Positions 34,671 through 45,469 of a stretch of DNA of 64,000 nt are shown here, in pieces. This DNA comes from Massilia sp. CFBP 13721 (GTDB lineage: Bacteria; Pseudomonadota; Gammaproteobacteria; Burkholderiales; Burkholderiaceae_D), in contig NZ_JACYUY010000003.1 in the NCBI RefSeq assembly GCF_014842025.1, forward strand, positions 1-64,000, read 5' to 3'. The stretch's first letter is position 1, and each line of letters starts with the position of its first letter. The translations under genes were made by a program, and so were the position numbers. The notes under the pieces were generated by a model. The model was not told the origin of the DNA, ran no database searches, and saw only the letters and a program-made list of their open reading frames with translations.

Positions 34671-34765
34671 CGCTTGACAAAGGCCCCATGGCGGCGTTGC
34701 AGCGTCTCGCCGTACTAACGTACTGTCTTCGACGCTGCGCCTTGCCCTGAGGCCTTTGTCAAACG
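34671..34765. repeat. ~95-bp structured intergenic repeat with inverted-repeat ends (copy 2), between flgH and flgI
   Basis: The ends CGCTTGACAAAGGCC (34671-34685) and GGCCTTTGTCAAACG (34751-34765) are 15-bp inverted repeats with one mismatch. The core matches the element at 8717-8810 on the opposite strand. It fills the flgH-flgI gap, so the operon transcript would carry the hairpin. Confidence 0.65.
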
Positions 34766-34782
34766 CTCTTTTGAAGAAAAAC

Positions 34783-35910
34783 ATGATTCAATTTCGTAGC
34801 ACTACCTTCGTTTTCCGTATCGTATTCGCGGCCGTACTCGGCCTGGCCGCAGCCGTGCCCGCGCAGGCCGCCCAGGCGCTGCGCAATCTGGTCAGCATCG
34901 AGGGCGTGCGCGAAAATCCACTGGTCGGCTACGGCCTGGTCGTCGGCCTGAACGGTTCCGGCGACTCGACGCAAGTAAAATTCGCCAGCCAGTCGGTCCT
35001 GAACATGCTCAAGCAATTCGGCGTCAAGCTGCCCGAGGGCCAGGATGCCAAGAACAAGAACGTCGCCGCCGTCATGATCTCGGCCGTCTTCCCGCCCGGC
35101 TACCGCCGCGGCCAGGCGATCGACGTCACCGTCTCGTCGCTGGGCGATGCGAAAAGCCTGCGCGGCGGCACGCTCCTGATGACGCAGATGCGCGCGGCCG
35201 ACAATGAAGTCTATGCGCTGGCCCAGGGCAACCTGGTGGTCGGCGGGCTGTCGGCGTCCGGCAGCAGCGGCTCGTCGGTGACGGTGAATACGCCGACCAC
35301 CGGCCGCATTCCGAACGGCGCCATGATCGAGCGCGAAATCGCCACCGATTTCGCCACCCGCCCGCAAGTGCTGCTGCGCCTGCGCCACCCGCATTTCGAG
35401 ACCGCGACCAACGTGGTCGAGGCGATCAACCGCCGCTTCGGCCAGGTCGCCACCACCGCCGACGGCACCAGCGTCGAAGTCGTCGCTCCGATGAATCCGA
35501 CCGAGCGCGTGGCCTTTGTCGCCAAGCTGTCGGCGCTGTCGGTCGAAGCGGGCACCGACGTGCCGAAAGTCGTGTTCAATTCGCGCACCGGCACCGTGGT
35601 GATCGCTGACGGCCTGCGCGTGAAATCGGCCGCCGTCACGCACGGCGCGCTGAAGGTCGTGATTTCGGAAAGTTCCAACGTGAGCCAGCCGGGTCCCCTG
35701 TCGCGCGGCCAGACCGCCGTCACGCCGCAATCGCAAGTGTCGGTCGACCAGGGCGGCGGGCGCCAGATGTTCAAGTGGCCGGCAGGCGCCAAGCTGCAGA
35801 CGATCATCGACGTCGTCAACAGCCTGGGCGCCACGCCCGACGACATCATGGCGATCCTGCAGGCGCTCGACCAGGCCGGCGCCATCGAAGGCGAACTGGT
35901 GGTGATCTGA
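34783..35910 (+). CDS. flgI: P-ring protein FlgI
   Basis: The 375-residue periplasmic ring protein starts at ATG 34783. This gives a signal peptide ending AQA ([20 protein letters not shown]) and the mature start [20 protein letters not shown]. The upstream TTG lies in the repeat and is rejected. Landmarks are [35 protein letters not shown] and the C-terminal [16 protein letters not shown]. The stop overlaps flgJ by one base (TGATG). Confidence 0.96.
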   Translation: MIQFRSTTFVFRIVFAAVLGLAAAVPAQAAQALRNLVSIEGVRENPLVGYGLVVGLNGSGDSTQVKFASQSVLNMLKQFGVKLPEGQDAKNKNVAAVMISAVFPPGYRRGQAIDVTVSSLGDAKSLRGGTLLMTQMRAADNEVYALAQGNLVVGGLSASGSSGSSVTVNTPTTGRIPNGAMIEREIATDFATRPQVLLRLRHPHFETATNVVEAINRRFGQVATTADGTSVEVVAPMNPTERVAFVAKLSALSVEAGTDVPKVVFNSRTGTVVIADGLRVKSAAVTHGALKVVISESSNVSQPGPLSRGQTAVTPQSQVSVDQGGGRQMFKWPAGAKLQTIIDVVNSLGATPDDIMAILQALDQAGAIEGELVVI

Positions 35911-36254
35911 TGGACCGCACCACGCCCCTGAATCCGCTGCTGCCGCGCGCCGGCGTCGTCAAGCCTGACGCCGTCACGCCGGCCGCGGAAAACGAAGCGC
36001 ACGTCGCCCAAGCTACCAAGGCCGCCGTCGAATTCGAAAGCTTCTTCATCTCGCAAATGCTGAAGGACATGCGCTCGACCACGCGCGAGATGGCCGACGA
36101 GGACAGCGTCTTCAAGGACAAGGTCAACCGGGACATGCAGGACATGGCCGACGGCATCCTCTCCAAGCAGATGGCCGGCCAGCGCGCTTTCGGCGTGGCC
36201 GACGCCATCCTGCGCCAGCTGCTGCCCGCCAAAAATACGCCCGGCAGCACTTAA
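35910..36254 (+). CDS. flgJ: Rod-cap protein FlgJ, N-terminal domain only
   Basis: The 114-residue protein corresponds to the rod-scaffolding half of FlgJ (AAVEFESFFISQMLKDMRSTTREM, SVFKDKVNRDMQDMADGILSKQMA) and ends before any glucosaminidase domain. ATG 35910 overlaps the flgI stop. The missing hydrolase half exists as a separate gene at 28272-28991. Confidence 0.92.
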   Translation: MDRTTPLNPLLPRAGVVKPDAVTPAAENEAHVAQATKAAVEFESFFISQMLKDMRSTTREMADEDSVFKDKVNRDMQDMADGILSKQMAGQRAFGVADAILRQLLPAKNTPGST

Positions 36255-36314
36255 TATTTTCACGCCGCCGGTCGCCTGTCCAAGGTAGGCCCCAGTTTCT
36301 CGAGAAAGACCTCC

Positions 36315-37685
36315 ATGACCATCATGACCAACGCGCTGTCGGGCGCGCTCGCTTCGCAGCTGGCGCTGTCGGCAACCAGCCAGAACATCGCCAACCTGCA
36401 AACCAAGGGCTACACCCGCCAGGCCGCCCTGCTGTCGGCCGTTGGCGCCGACGCCAGCGGCAAGGCCGTCGGCAATGGCGTGCAGGTCAGCTCGCTGCTG
36501 CGTTTTTCGGATGGTTACAAAAGCCAGCAGATGTGGCGCGCGGCCAGCGAGACCGGCCAGTACGCGCAGACGCAGCCCTACCTGACCCAGCTCGAGCGCG
36601 TGATGGGCGACGACAGCGCCAGCCTCTCGAGCGCGGTCGACCAGTTCTTCTCCTCGCTCAACGCGGTCGCCGGCGACAACGCCACCTCGACCCCGCTGCG
36701 CCAGCAAGTGCTGACCGCCGCCGGCCTGCTGGCCCAGCGCTTCAATAGCCTGAACAACGTCTACAACGCCCAGCAGCAATCGGTCAGCCAGCAGAGAAGC
36801 GCCATCGTCGACTCGGCCAACGCCAACGTCAACAAGATCGCCGCCCTCAACGCGCGCATCACGGCGGCGAACGCAGTCGGTGCGCCGGCGTCCTCGCTGA
36901 TCGACGCGCGCGACCTGGCCATCGACGAACTGGCCGGCCAGATGGCGCTGGAAGTGTCGGACCAGCCGGGCGGCGTACGCGACGTCTCGCTGAAAACCGG
37001 CCAGGCCCTCGTGATCGGCAACGTCGCCGCCGAACTCAAGACGGTCGGCGGCGTCGGCGCCCAGGGTTTCACGCTCACCTTTGCCTCGACCACCTTCGGC
37101 CTGGATGCGGCCAAACTCGGCGGCCAGCTCGGCGGACTGAGCGTCTACGAACAGGACATGCTGCGCCCGATGCAGAAAGGCACCGAGGACATCGCCCGCC
37201 AGCTGGCCGACAAGGTCAACAGCCAGCTCACGGCCGGCTATGCCATGGACGGCAGCGCCGGCAAGCCGCTGTTCAACTTTACCGCGGGCGCCAACAACAT
37301 GCTGGGCGTGGCCGCCGGCTTCGAGGCGACCGACCTCGCCTTCTCCAGCGACGGCACGCAGGGCGACACCGGCAACCTGTTGAAACTGGTCGGCATCAAC
37401 AGCCAGACCGTGAACGTCACCGGCCTGGGCACCGTGCTGCTGTCGGATGCCGACACCCAGCTGGTCGGCAAGCTCGGCGTCATCAGCCAGCAGAACGGGG
37501 CCGCGCTGGCCACCGCCCAGACCATGCGTACCCACGCGGTCGACGACTGGCAATCCACCAGCGGCGTCAACCAGGACGAGGAAGCCGTCAATCTCGTCGA
37601 ATACCAGAACATGTACCAGGCCAACATGAAAGTCATGTCGGTCGCTAACGCCCTGTTCGACGCCACGCTGGCGATGATGGGTTAA
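36315..37685 (+). CDS. flgK: Hook-filament junction protein FlgK (HAP1)
   Basis: The 456-residue protein has the N-terminal SQNIANLQTKGYTRQAAL motif, the middle FFSSLNAVAGDNATSTPLRQQVL region, and the C-terminal helix VNLVEYQNMYQANMKVMSVANALFDATLAMM. It is shorter than enterobacterial FlgK (~547), as expected for a reduced variable centre. It should be delivered by FlgN. Confidence 0.95.
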   Translation: MTIMTNALSGALASQLALSATSQNIANLQTKGYTRQAALLSAVGADASGKAVGNGVQVSSLLRFSDGYKSQQMWRAASETGQYAQTQPYLTQLERVMGDDSASLSSAVDQFFSSLNAVAGDNATSTPLRQQVLTAAGLLAQRFNSLNNVYNAQQQSVSQQRSAIVDSANANVNKIAALNARITAANAVGAPASSLIDARDLAIDELAGQMALEVSDQPGGVRDVSLKTGQALVIGNVAAELKTVGGVGAQGFTLTFASTTFGLDAAKLGGQLGGLSVYEQDMLRPMQKGTEDIARQLADKVNSQLTAGYAMDGSAGKPLFNFTAGANNMLGVAAGFEATDLAFSSDGTQGDTGNLLKLVGINSQTVNVTGLGTVLLSDADTQLVGKLGVISQQNGAALATAQTMRTHAVDDWQSTSGVNQDEEAVNLVEYQNMYQANMKVMSVANALFDATLAMMG

Positions 37686-37694
37686 GGAAGCATC

Positions 37695-38606
37695 ATGCGC
37701 ATCGCCACCGCCCAGTACCAGTCGAACATGAACCAGTCGCTCACGCTGAACCAGGAGCGCCTCAGCAAGCTGACCCAGCAGATGGCCAGCGGCAAGCGCA
37801 TCGGGGTGCCGTCGGACGATCCGGTCGACAGCGTGCGCGTCTCGCGCCTGCAGCGCGAGGAAGCGGCCATTGGCCAGTACCGCAACAACATCGCCTCGAT
37901 CAAGATCCGCCTGTCGAAGAACGAAGGCTACCTGGGCAGCATGGTGAACGACATCGCCGCCGGCCGCGACCAGCTGGTCTGGGCGCTCGACGGCAGCAAC
38001 ACGACGGCCGACCTGCAAGCCATGGTCAGCCCGCTCGAAGCGCTGCGCGACAGCCTGCTGTTCAGCGCCAACAGCGTCGACCAGGAAGGCCGCTACGTAT
38101 TCTCGGGCACGAACACGGCGACCGCCCCGATGGCCTACGATGCCGCGGCCCCTGCCGGCGCGCGCTATAGCTATGCCGGCAACGTCAACGAACAGCGCGT
38201 GGTGGTCGGCAATGGCCTGACCCAGGTCGCCAACGACAACGTCAAGGGCATGGAGCAGCTGCTCAACCGCCTGGACGCGACCATCGCCGCGCTCGGCAGC
38301 GCAAGCCTGAACGTCAACGCCCCGGCCACACGCGCCGTGCTGGAAGCGAACCTGGCCGGCTTCGACGATGCGCTCGAACTGGTCTCCAGCAAGATCGCCG
38401 TCATCGGCGGCAAGCAGAACATCCTCGATACGCTCGACGCGAACCATGGCAACGTCAGCCTGTCGAACCAGATGGCCATCACCGACATCGGCCAGCTCGA
38501 CATGGGCCTCGCTGCGACCGAACTGAATGGCTATTCCACGGCCCTGCAAGCCACCTACAAGGCGTATGGCCGGATCGGCACGCTGTCCCTGTTCTCCGCA
38601 CTGTAA
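37695..38606 (+). CDS. flgL: Hook-filament junction protein FlgL (HAP3)
   Basis: The 303-residue flagellin-like junction protein begins MRIATAQYQSNMNQSLTLNQ, followed by LSKLTQQMASGKRIGVPSDDP. Its C-terminal helical region contains TDIGQLDMGLAATELNGYSTALQATY. It lies nine bases after flgK. Confidence 0.95.
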   Translation: MRIATAQYQSNMNQSLTLNQERLSKLTQQMASGKRIGVPSDDPVDSVRVSRLQREEAAIGQYRNNIASIKIRLSKNEGYLGSMVNDIAAGRDQLVWALDGSNTTADLQAMVSPLEALRDSLLFSANSVDQEGRYVFSGTNTATAPMAYDAAAPAGARYSYAGNVNEQRVVVGNGLTQVANDNVKGMEQLLNRLDATIAALGSASLNVNAPATRAVLEANLAGFDDALELVSSKIAVIGGKQNILDTLDANHGNVSLSNQMAITDIGQLDMGLAATELNGYSTALQATYKAYGRIGTLSLFSAL

Positions 38607-38609
38607 TCG

Positions 38610-39635
38610 ATGGACAACACGCTCCGCCCCGCTTCGCCGTCACTGCAAGTCAGCACCAATGCGAACCTCAACACCGGCGCCGCCACCGGCGCGCCGGCGC
38701 TCGTGCGTTCCCAGCCTGTACCAGAGAAAGCGCCTGAAGCGCGTGCGGTCGTGCGCCCCGCCGTGCAGGCGCCGGCGCGCCGCCCGCACGCCTTCGATGC
38801 GCGTTTGCAGGGCGACGTCGCCAGCGCCCAGCAGGCACGCGATTATCTCGAGCGCGTCGCCGCCCAGCTCGAATCGGTGAAAGCCGCCCTCTCCGCGAAA
38901 CTCGCCGGCATGAAGAGCGGCGCGCGCGACCTGGAAAGCAAGGCGCGCCAGCTGGGCGCGACGCTTGCCGCGCGCGGCGCCCAGGCCGGCGGTTCGGTCG
39001 ATGCGCAACTCGCCTTTTCCGACGGCGCCCCGGCGCAGCAGCGCTTTCGCATCACCGGTCTCGACGCCGCCACGCTGCAGGCAGCCGCGCCCGTGTCGCT
39101 GTCGTTCTCGGTCGGCGGCGCCGGCGGTCCGCAACTGGCCGCCGCGTTCGAGCCCGAGATGACGGCGGAGCAGATCGCCGCCCGTCTCGACCGCACGCTG
39201 GCGCCGGTCAAGGTGCGCGCCGGTCTCGACAGCCAGCGCCGCATCGAATTCAGGACGGCCGAATCCGACTGGCCGCAGGTGCGCGACAGCATCGCCATCT
39301 CCGGCCGCGGCCGCGTGGCCACCGAAGCCATCGCGCCCGACCTCAAAATCGAGAACCTCGGCAGCGACAACGCCGAAGCCCTGCGCCAGAACCTGCGCGA
39401 CGTCGTGCAGGCGCTGGAGCGCGTGCGCCGCTCGCAGGAAGCCACCAGCGCGGCGCTGACCGCCGCCGGCGCGCGCGCCGCTCAATCGGAACTGAGCGCC
39501 GAGGATCTCGCCATCACGGCGCAGGATTTCGCCTCGACGGCGGCGAGCCATGACTACGAATCGCTGCTGGCGATCACCTCGGCGCTGGTCGGCGTCAGCC
39601 GCGAGCGGGTGCTTGCCTTATTGGGGCTGCGTTGA
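38610..39635 (+). CDS. Unrecognised 341-residue protein at the end of the flgB-L operon
   Basis: This starts three bases after the flgL stop, so it is almost certainly co-transcribed. The N-terminal ~60 residues are Ser/Thr/Pro/Arg-rich. Residues ~70-125 form a probable coiled coil (ARDYLERVAAQLESVKAALSAKLAGM). The middle (~135-205) resembles flagellin-hook-IN-type beta modules found in FliD and FlgK-like proteins (FRITGLDAATLQAAAPVSLSF, MTAEQIAARLDRTLAPVKVRA). The C-terminus is helical. There is no signal peptide or membrane segment. It is possibly an exported filament or junction accessory protein of this flagellar type. The function is unknown. Confidence 0.7.
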   Translation: MDNTLRPASPSLQVSTNANLNTGAATGAPALVRSQPVPEKAPEARAVVRPAVQAPARRPHAFDARLQGDVASAQQARDYLERVAAQLESVKAALSAKLAGMKSGARDLESKARQLGATLAARGAQAGGSVDAQLAFSDGAPAQQRFRITGLDAATLQAAAPVSLSFSVGGAGGPQLAAAFEPEMTAEQIAARLDRTLAPVKVRAGLDSQRRIEFRTAESDWPQVRDSIAISGRGRVATEAIAPDLKIENLGSDNAEALRQNLRDVVQALERVRRSQEATSAALTAAGARAAQSELSAEDLAITAQDFASTAASHDYESLLAITSALVGVSRERVLALLGLR

Positions 39636-39677
39636 CGGTTTCTTAGGAACGGCGTCGCCGCTGATTATGCGGTGATA

Positions 39678-39906
39678 CCGCGTGGGCGGAGCCCATCCTA
39701 CATGATCGCCGCAGCCGGCGACAGCACCGTCATCCACGAACCGTAGGGTGGGCTCCGCCCATGCGGTACACCACCCGCACCTCGAAAACCATGACCTCGC
39801 CGTTCACACGGTAATACAGACAAAACCGCCGAAGCCGCGACAGCACCGTCATCCACGAACCGTAGGGTGGGCTCCGCCCACGCGGTACCCCACCCGCACC
39901 TCGAAA
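39678..39906. repeat. REP-like cluster with a 70-bp tandem direct repeat
   Basis: Three REP-like palindromes occur at 39678-39701 (minus), 39741-39767 (plus) and 39860-39886 (plus). The last two lie in a 70-bp direct repeat (39718-39787 and 39837-39906, period 119) with two or three base differences. The stretch separates the flagellar locus from the ABC exporter gene on the other strand. Confidence 0.75.
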
Positions 39907-39922
39907 CGCCACTCCCGGCCAC

Positions 39923-41698
39923 TCACATCGCCGCATCGCTGGCCACCGGCACCGGCCGCTCCCCAATCTGCTGCCGCCACATCGCGTAATACAAGCCGCG
40001 CACCTCGAGCAGCTGCGCATGCGTCCCGCTCTCGACCACCTGCCCCTTCTCCAGCACGAAGATGGTATCGGCATGCATCACCGTCGACAGCCGGTGCGCG
40101 ATCAAAATGGTCATCTGCGCCGCGCGCGCCGAAATCTCGCGCACGGTATTCGTGATCTGCTCCTCGGTGATCGAATCGAGCGCCGACGTCGCCTCGTCGA
40201 AGATCAGCAGCGCCGGCTGGCGCACCAGCGCGCGCGCAATCGAGAGGCGCTGCTTCTCGCCGCCCGACAGCTTCATGCCGCGCTCGCCGATGACGGTATC
40301 GAGGCCCTCGGGTGAGCGCTCCAGCAAATACGCACACGAGGCCGCGCGCATTGCCGCGACGATTTCTTCGTCCGTCGCATCGCTCTTCACGAAGCGGATA
40401 TTGTCGCGGATCGTCCCCGCGAACAGATAGGTCTCCTGCGTCACGAAGCCGATCTGGCGGCGCACGCGGTTGTAACGCAGGTCGGTCGTGCGCACGCCGT
40501 TGTACGAGACCTCGCCGGCATGCGGCGTGTACAGGCCCACCAGCAGTTTGACCAGCGTCGACTTGCCCGAGCCCGACGGCCCCACGAACGCGACGGTCTG
40601 CCCCAGCGTGGCCGAGAACGACACGCCGCCCAGCGCATCCTCGGGCGCGCCCTTGTGGCGGAAACGGACGTCGCTGAAACGCAGCTCGGTGAGTGGCCCG
40701 ACCTCGACCGGATCGGGCGGGCGCCGCTCGACCGGCTTGTCCATCAGCGTCTTGAAGTTCAGCAGCGAGGCCTCCGCTTCGCGGTGCGCCAGGATGACGT
40801 TGCCCAGCTCCTGCAGCGGCGCGAAGATCGACACCGAGATGAACTGCATCGCGATCAGTTCGCCCGTACTCAGCACGTCGCGGAAGATCAGCCACAGCAG
40901 CGCGAACAGGATCGCCAGTTTCAACAGGCTCAGCGTCGAACCCTGCAGGAAGGAGAGCAGCCGGATGCGTTTGACCTTTTCCATCTCCAGCGCAAAGATG
41001 GCGTCGGTCTGGCTGCGCAGGCGGCGAATCTCGGGAAAGGTCAACCCCAGGCTTTTGATGAGTTCAATGTTGCGCAGCGACTCGGTGATGAAGCCGGAGT
41101 TGCGGTTGGTCTCGCGCGTGATCGAACGCTGCTGGGTCTTGATCTCGCGCGACAGCAGCCCCGTGAGCCCGCCCAGCACCAGCACCCCGACGAAAAACAC
41201 CGGCACCAGCAGCCAGTGCTTGGTCACCGCATACCAGGCCAGGAAGCTGACGCCGACCAGCGCCGCAAAGGCCGTGTTGATGAAGGTGTTGATCAGGCGC
41301 TCGCTGTCCGCGCGCACCTTCTGCAGCAAGGACAGCATCTCGCCGCTGCGCAAATCCTCGAACTCCTGGAATTTCAGCCGCAGCAGGTGGCGCAAGCCGT
41401 CATTGAAAATCGCCACGCCCAGCTTTTGCACCACCAGCCGCGTCACGTATTCCTGCAGGGCTTTGGCCAGGCGCGACAGCACGGCGACCAGCACCGCCAG
41501 GCCGAGCAGGCGCATCACGTAGGGCATGGGGTCGGCGTCGCCCGCGCTTTGGCCCACCCCGCGTTGGGTGACGTGGTCGATGATGCGGCCGAAGATGATC
41601 GGATCGACCAGGGCCAGCACCTGCGAGATGGCGGCGAAAACCAGGGCGAGCAGGCCGAGGCGCCAGTGGGGTTTCAGGTAAATCCAGAGGATGCGCAT
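39923..41698 (-). CDS. ABC exporter, fused permease and ATPase (MsbA/MDR type)
   Basis: This 591-residue half-transporter has a six-helix type IV membrane domain (residues ~1-320) and a nucleotide-binding domain with Walker A GPSGSGKST (about 373-381), signature LSGGEKQR, Walker B LLIFDEAT and the switch His in LIAHRLSTV. It would work as a homodimer exporting a lipid or drug-like substrate. The sequence does not give the substrate. It is transcribed alone, away from a divergent small membrane-protein gene, and is not part of the flagellar locus. Confidence 0.9.
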   Translation of the reverse strand: MRILWIYLKPHWRLGLLALVFAAISQVLALVDPIIFGRIIDHVTQRGVGQSAGDADPMPYVMRLLGLAVLVAVLSRLAKALQEYVTRLVVQKLGVAIFNDGLRHLLRLKFQEFEDLRSGEMLSLLQKVRADSERLINTFINTAFAALVGVSFLAWYAVTKHWLLVPVFFVGVLVLGGLTGLLSREIKTQQRSITRETNRNSGFITESLRNIELIKSLGLTFPEIRRLRSQTDAIFALEMEKVKRIRLLSFLQGSTLSLLKLAILFALLWLIFRDVLSTGELIAMQFISVSIFAPLQELGNVILAHREAEASLLNFKTLMDKPVERRPPDPVEVGPLTELRFSDVRFRHKGAPEDALGGVSFSATLGQTVAFVGPSGSGKSTLVKLLVGLYTPHAGEVSYNGVRTTDLRYNRVRRQIGFVTQETYLFAGTIRDNIRFVKSDATDEEIVAAMRAASCAYLLERSPEGLDTVIGERGMKLSGGEKQRLSIARALVRQPALLIFDEATSALDSITEEQITNTVREISARAAQMTILIAHRLSTVMHADTIFVLEKGQVVESGTHAQLLEVRGLYYAMWRQQIGERPVPVASDAAM

Positions 41699-41834
41699 GC
41701 GGACATCTTAGCAATCCAGCACGAATGTCCGCGCACCGATGAGCCCGCCCTAACGGAAGGCAATCGCCATTATTGGCCCAAAGAATCAATTACTGCCATA
41801 CTCGCAAAACCGTATAGACATCACAGGAAACAGC

Positions 41835-42272
41835 ATGGATCTCGGCGAATTTCGACCCATCCTCAGCGGCCTCATTGGCGGGCTGGTAGCACTGGGGCTC
41901 ACCAAACTGTGGGCACGCTGGATTCCGACCGCATCGGGCGACAAGCCTGCGGCCTGGCTGCTCGCCAGTTATCGCGGCACGCTCCGGATCGCGAACCTCG
42001 TGCTTGCTGCCGGGTTGATCGGAGCGGGCGCCTCGTACCGGATCGCCGGCTTCGCCAACAACGACTGGCGTCCGCTCGCCCTGGGCGTCGGCGGTGGGTG
42101 CACGGTTGCGCTGCTCGTCCTGGCGCTGCATCCGCGACTGCGGCATGGCAATGCGCGCGATGCGTTCGTTGCGTTTGCGATCTCGTCGCGTACGCCTGCA
42201 TCCTTGCTGTACGGCGTTATGGGCTGCCTAACGGCGCTGCTGCCGCTCGCTCTCTTCTATTTCGTGACCTGA
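41835..42272 (+). CDS. Hypothetical small membrane protein
   Basis: The 145-residue protein has about four hydrophobic segments (around residues 8-27, 52-70, 80-98 and 120-143), short charged loops and no family I recognise. It is divergent from the ABC exporter (136-bp gap) and converges on typA across a bidirectional terminator. Confidence 0.6.
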   Translation: MDLGEFRPILSGLIGGLVALGLTKLWARWIPTASGDKPAAWLLASYRGTLRIANLVLAAGLIGAGASYRIAGFANNDWRPLALGVGGGCTVALLVLALHPRLRHGNARDAFVAFAISSRTPASLLYGVMGCLTALLPLALFYFVT

Positions 42273-42278
42273 ACGAAA

Positions 42279-42317
42279 AAACCGCTGCCCGCATTCACAT
42301 GCGGTACAGCGGTTTTA
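42279..42317. terminator. Bidirectional intrinsic terminator
   Basis: AAAACCGCTG (42279-42288) pairs with CAGCGGTTTT (42308-42317), with an inner CCGCAT/ATGCGG stem and a four-base loop. A-runs on the left and T-runs on the right allow use from both strands, ending the small membrane-protein gene and typA. Confidence 0.85.
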
Positions 42318-42351
42318 TCATCCACGCACGGGACGAGGTCCCGTTTGCAAA

Positions 42352-44184
<1,833 letters not shown>

Positions 44185-44263
44185 GTATTTTCAGCGTGAT
44201 GTGCGTGATGTTGCGGATGGACTCGCGGATGTGTTCCGATGCTGCCGATTTCGGAAACCGCGT

Positions 44264-44272
44264 AGTATAGCA
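44264..44272 (-). promoter_or_regulatory. Candidate extended -10 promoter for typA
   Basis: On the minus strand TGCTATACT (44264-44272) is an extended -10 about 80 bases before the typA ATG. No convincing -35 is present at the usual spacing. The rest of the 44185-44548 gap holds a REP-like pair and no gene. Confidence 0.4.
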
Positions 44273-44384
44273 GGTTTCATGTGACGGCTTCATGAAAAGG
44301 CCCGCAATTTCAATGAGTTGCTGGGTTTTCAATCCGTTTGCCGAAGTTCCTGCGTGTTTTTAGGCATTGCCGGCTGACTGTCTT

Positions 44385-44547
44385 CGTAGGGTGGGCGCCC
44401 GTGCCCACGCGGAATGGTGCGTCATGATGCCTGTCCCCTGCTCACTAGAACACGAGGGCGTTCGCGCGAAAAGCGCGTGACCGGTGGCCCAAAACACCGC
44501 TAACACAGCGCTGCTGTCCGCGTGGGCACGGGGCGCCCACCCTACCG
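44385..44547. repeat. REP-like pair (44385-44412 plus, 44519-44547 minus)
   Basis: Two inverted copies with the stem GTGGGCGCCCGTGCCCAC variant face each other between typA and truB. As a pair they could form a large hairpin or cruciform of about 160 bp. Confidence 0.7.
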
Positions 44548-44548
44548 C

Positions 44549-45469
44549 TTATTGCGCCGCCGCGATCAAGCGCTCGGGCGCCAGCACCGCGTATTCCTGC
44601 AAATTCGCGGTCCCAAGCAATTTGCCCTCGCAGTACACGCGCACCCTGCCCGGCTCGGCCGGCACCATCACCGACTCCTTGCCCAGCGCCAGGCGCTGGC
44701 CGTTGAGGAAGCGCTTCGCCAGTTCCGGCGTGAGTTCCACTGACGGGAAAGTCGACAGCAAGGCATCGACCGGCGCCAGCAGCGACAGCGGTTCGGCATG
44801 CGCCTGCAAGTCCTCCAGCGTGATCATGCTCTCCGCCGTCAGCGCGCCGACCTGGATGCGGCGCAGCGCGTTCAGGTGGGCGCCGCAGCCGAGCGCGGCG
44901 CCGATGTCTTCGCCCAGCACGCGCACGTAGGTGCCCTTGCTGCAGGTGACGCGGATCTTGAGCATCGGCGCCTCGTAGCCGATCAGTTCGAGGCCGTGGA
45001 TCGTCACCGGCCGCGCCTCGCGTTCGAGCGTGATGCCTTCGCGCGCGTATTCGTAGTAGGCCCTGCCGTCGCGCTTCAGGGCCGAATACATCGGCGGCAC
45101 TTGCAGGATCGGCCCGCGGAAACGCGCCAGCGCCGCCTCGATCTGGGCGAGCGTGACGTCGACCGGCAGCGTTTCGATCGCTTCGCCTTCGGTGTCGCCG
45201 GTATTCGTCATGATGCCGAGGTGGACCGTCGCCTCGTAGGTCTTGTCCGCTTCCAGCAGATCTTGCGAGAACTTGGTCGCCTCGCCGAAGCACAACGGCA
45301 GCAAGCCGGTGGCGAACGGGTCGAGGGTGCCGGTGTGGCCGGCCTTTTTCGCGTTCATCACGCGCTTGGCCTTGATGAGCGCGTCGTTCGACGAGAGGCC
45401 GACCGGTTTGTCCAGCAGCAAGACGCCGTCGACGAGGTCGCGCGGTTTTTTTGGCGGACGGGTGTTCAC
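44549..45469 (-). CDS. truB: tRNA pseudouridine-55 synthase TruB
   Basis: The 306-residue enzyme makes pseudouridine 55 in the T-loop of tRNAs. The catalytic motif is [13 protein letters not shown] with Asp50. [12 protein letters not shown] near the start and the PUA-like C-terminal region complete the family pattern. Its start overlaps the rbfA stop (ATGA-type), the classic rbfA-truB arrangement. Confidence 0.97.
   Translation of the reverse strand: MNTRPPKKPRDLVDGVLLLDKPVGLSSNDALIKAKRVMNAKKAGHTGTLDPFATGLLPLCFGEATKFSQDLLEADKTYEATVHLGIMTNTGDTEGEAIETLPVDVTLAQIEAALARFRGPILQVPPMYSALKRDGRAYYEYAREGITLEREARPVTIHGLELIGYEAPMLKIRVTCSKGTYVRVLGEDIGAALGCGAHLNALRRIQVGALTAESMITLEDLQAHAEPLSLLAPVDALLSTFPSVELTPELAKRFLNGQRLALGKESVMVPAEPGRVRVYCEGKLLGTANLQEYAVLAPERLIAAAQ

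Noticed and set aside
35211-38549. Very long open frame on the minus strand across flgI-flgL
   Set aside because: It is an antisense shadow of high-GC coding sequence; the product is His/Arg/Gly/Val-rich nonsense, and the plus-strand genes are unmistakable.
44445-45293. Minus-strand open frame overlapping truB in another frame
   Set aside because: Frame-shadow of truB; no start signal or recognisable domain.
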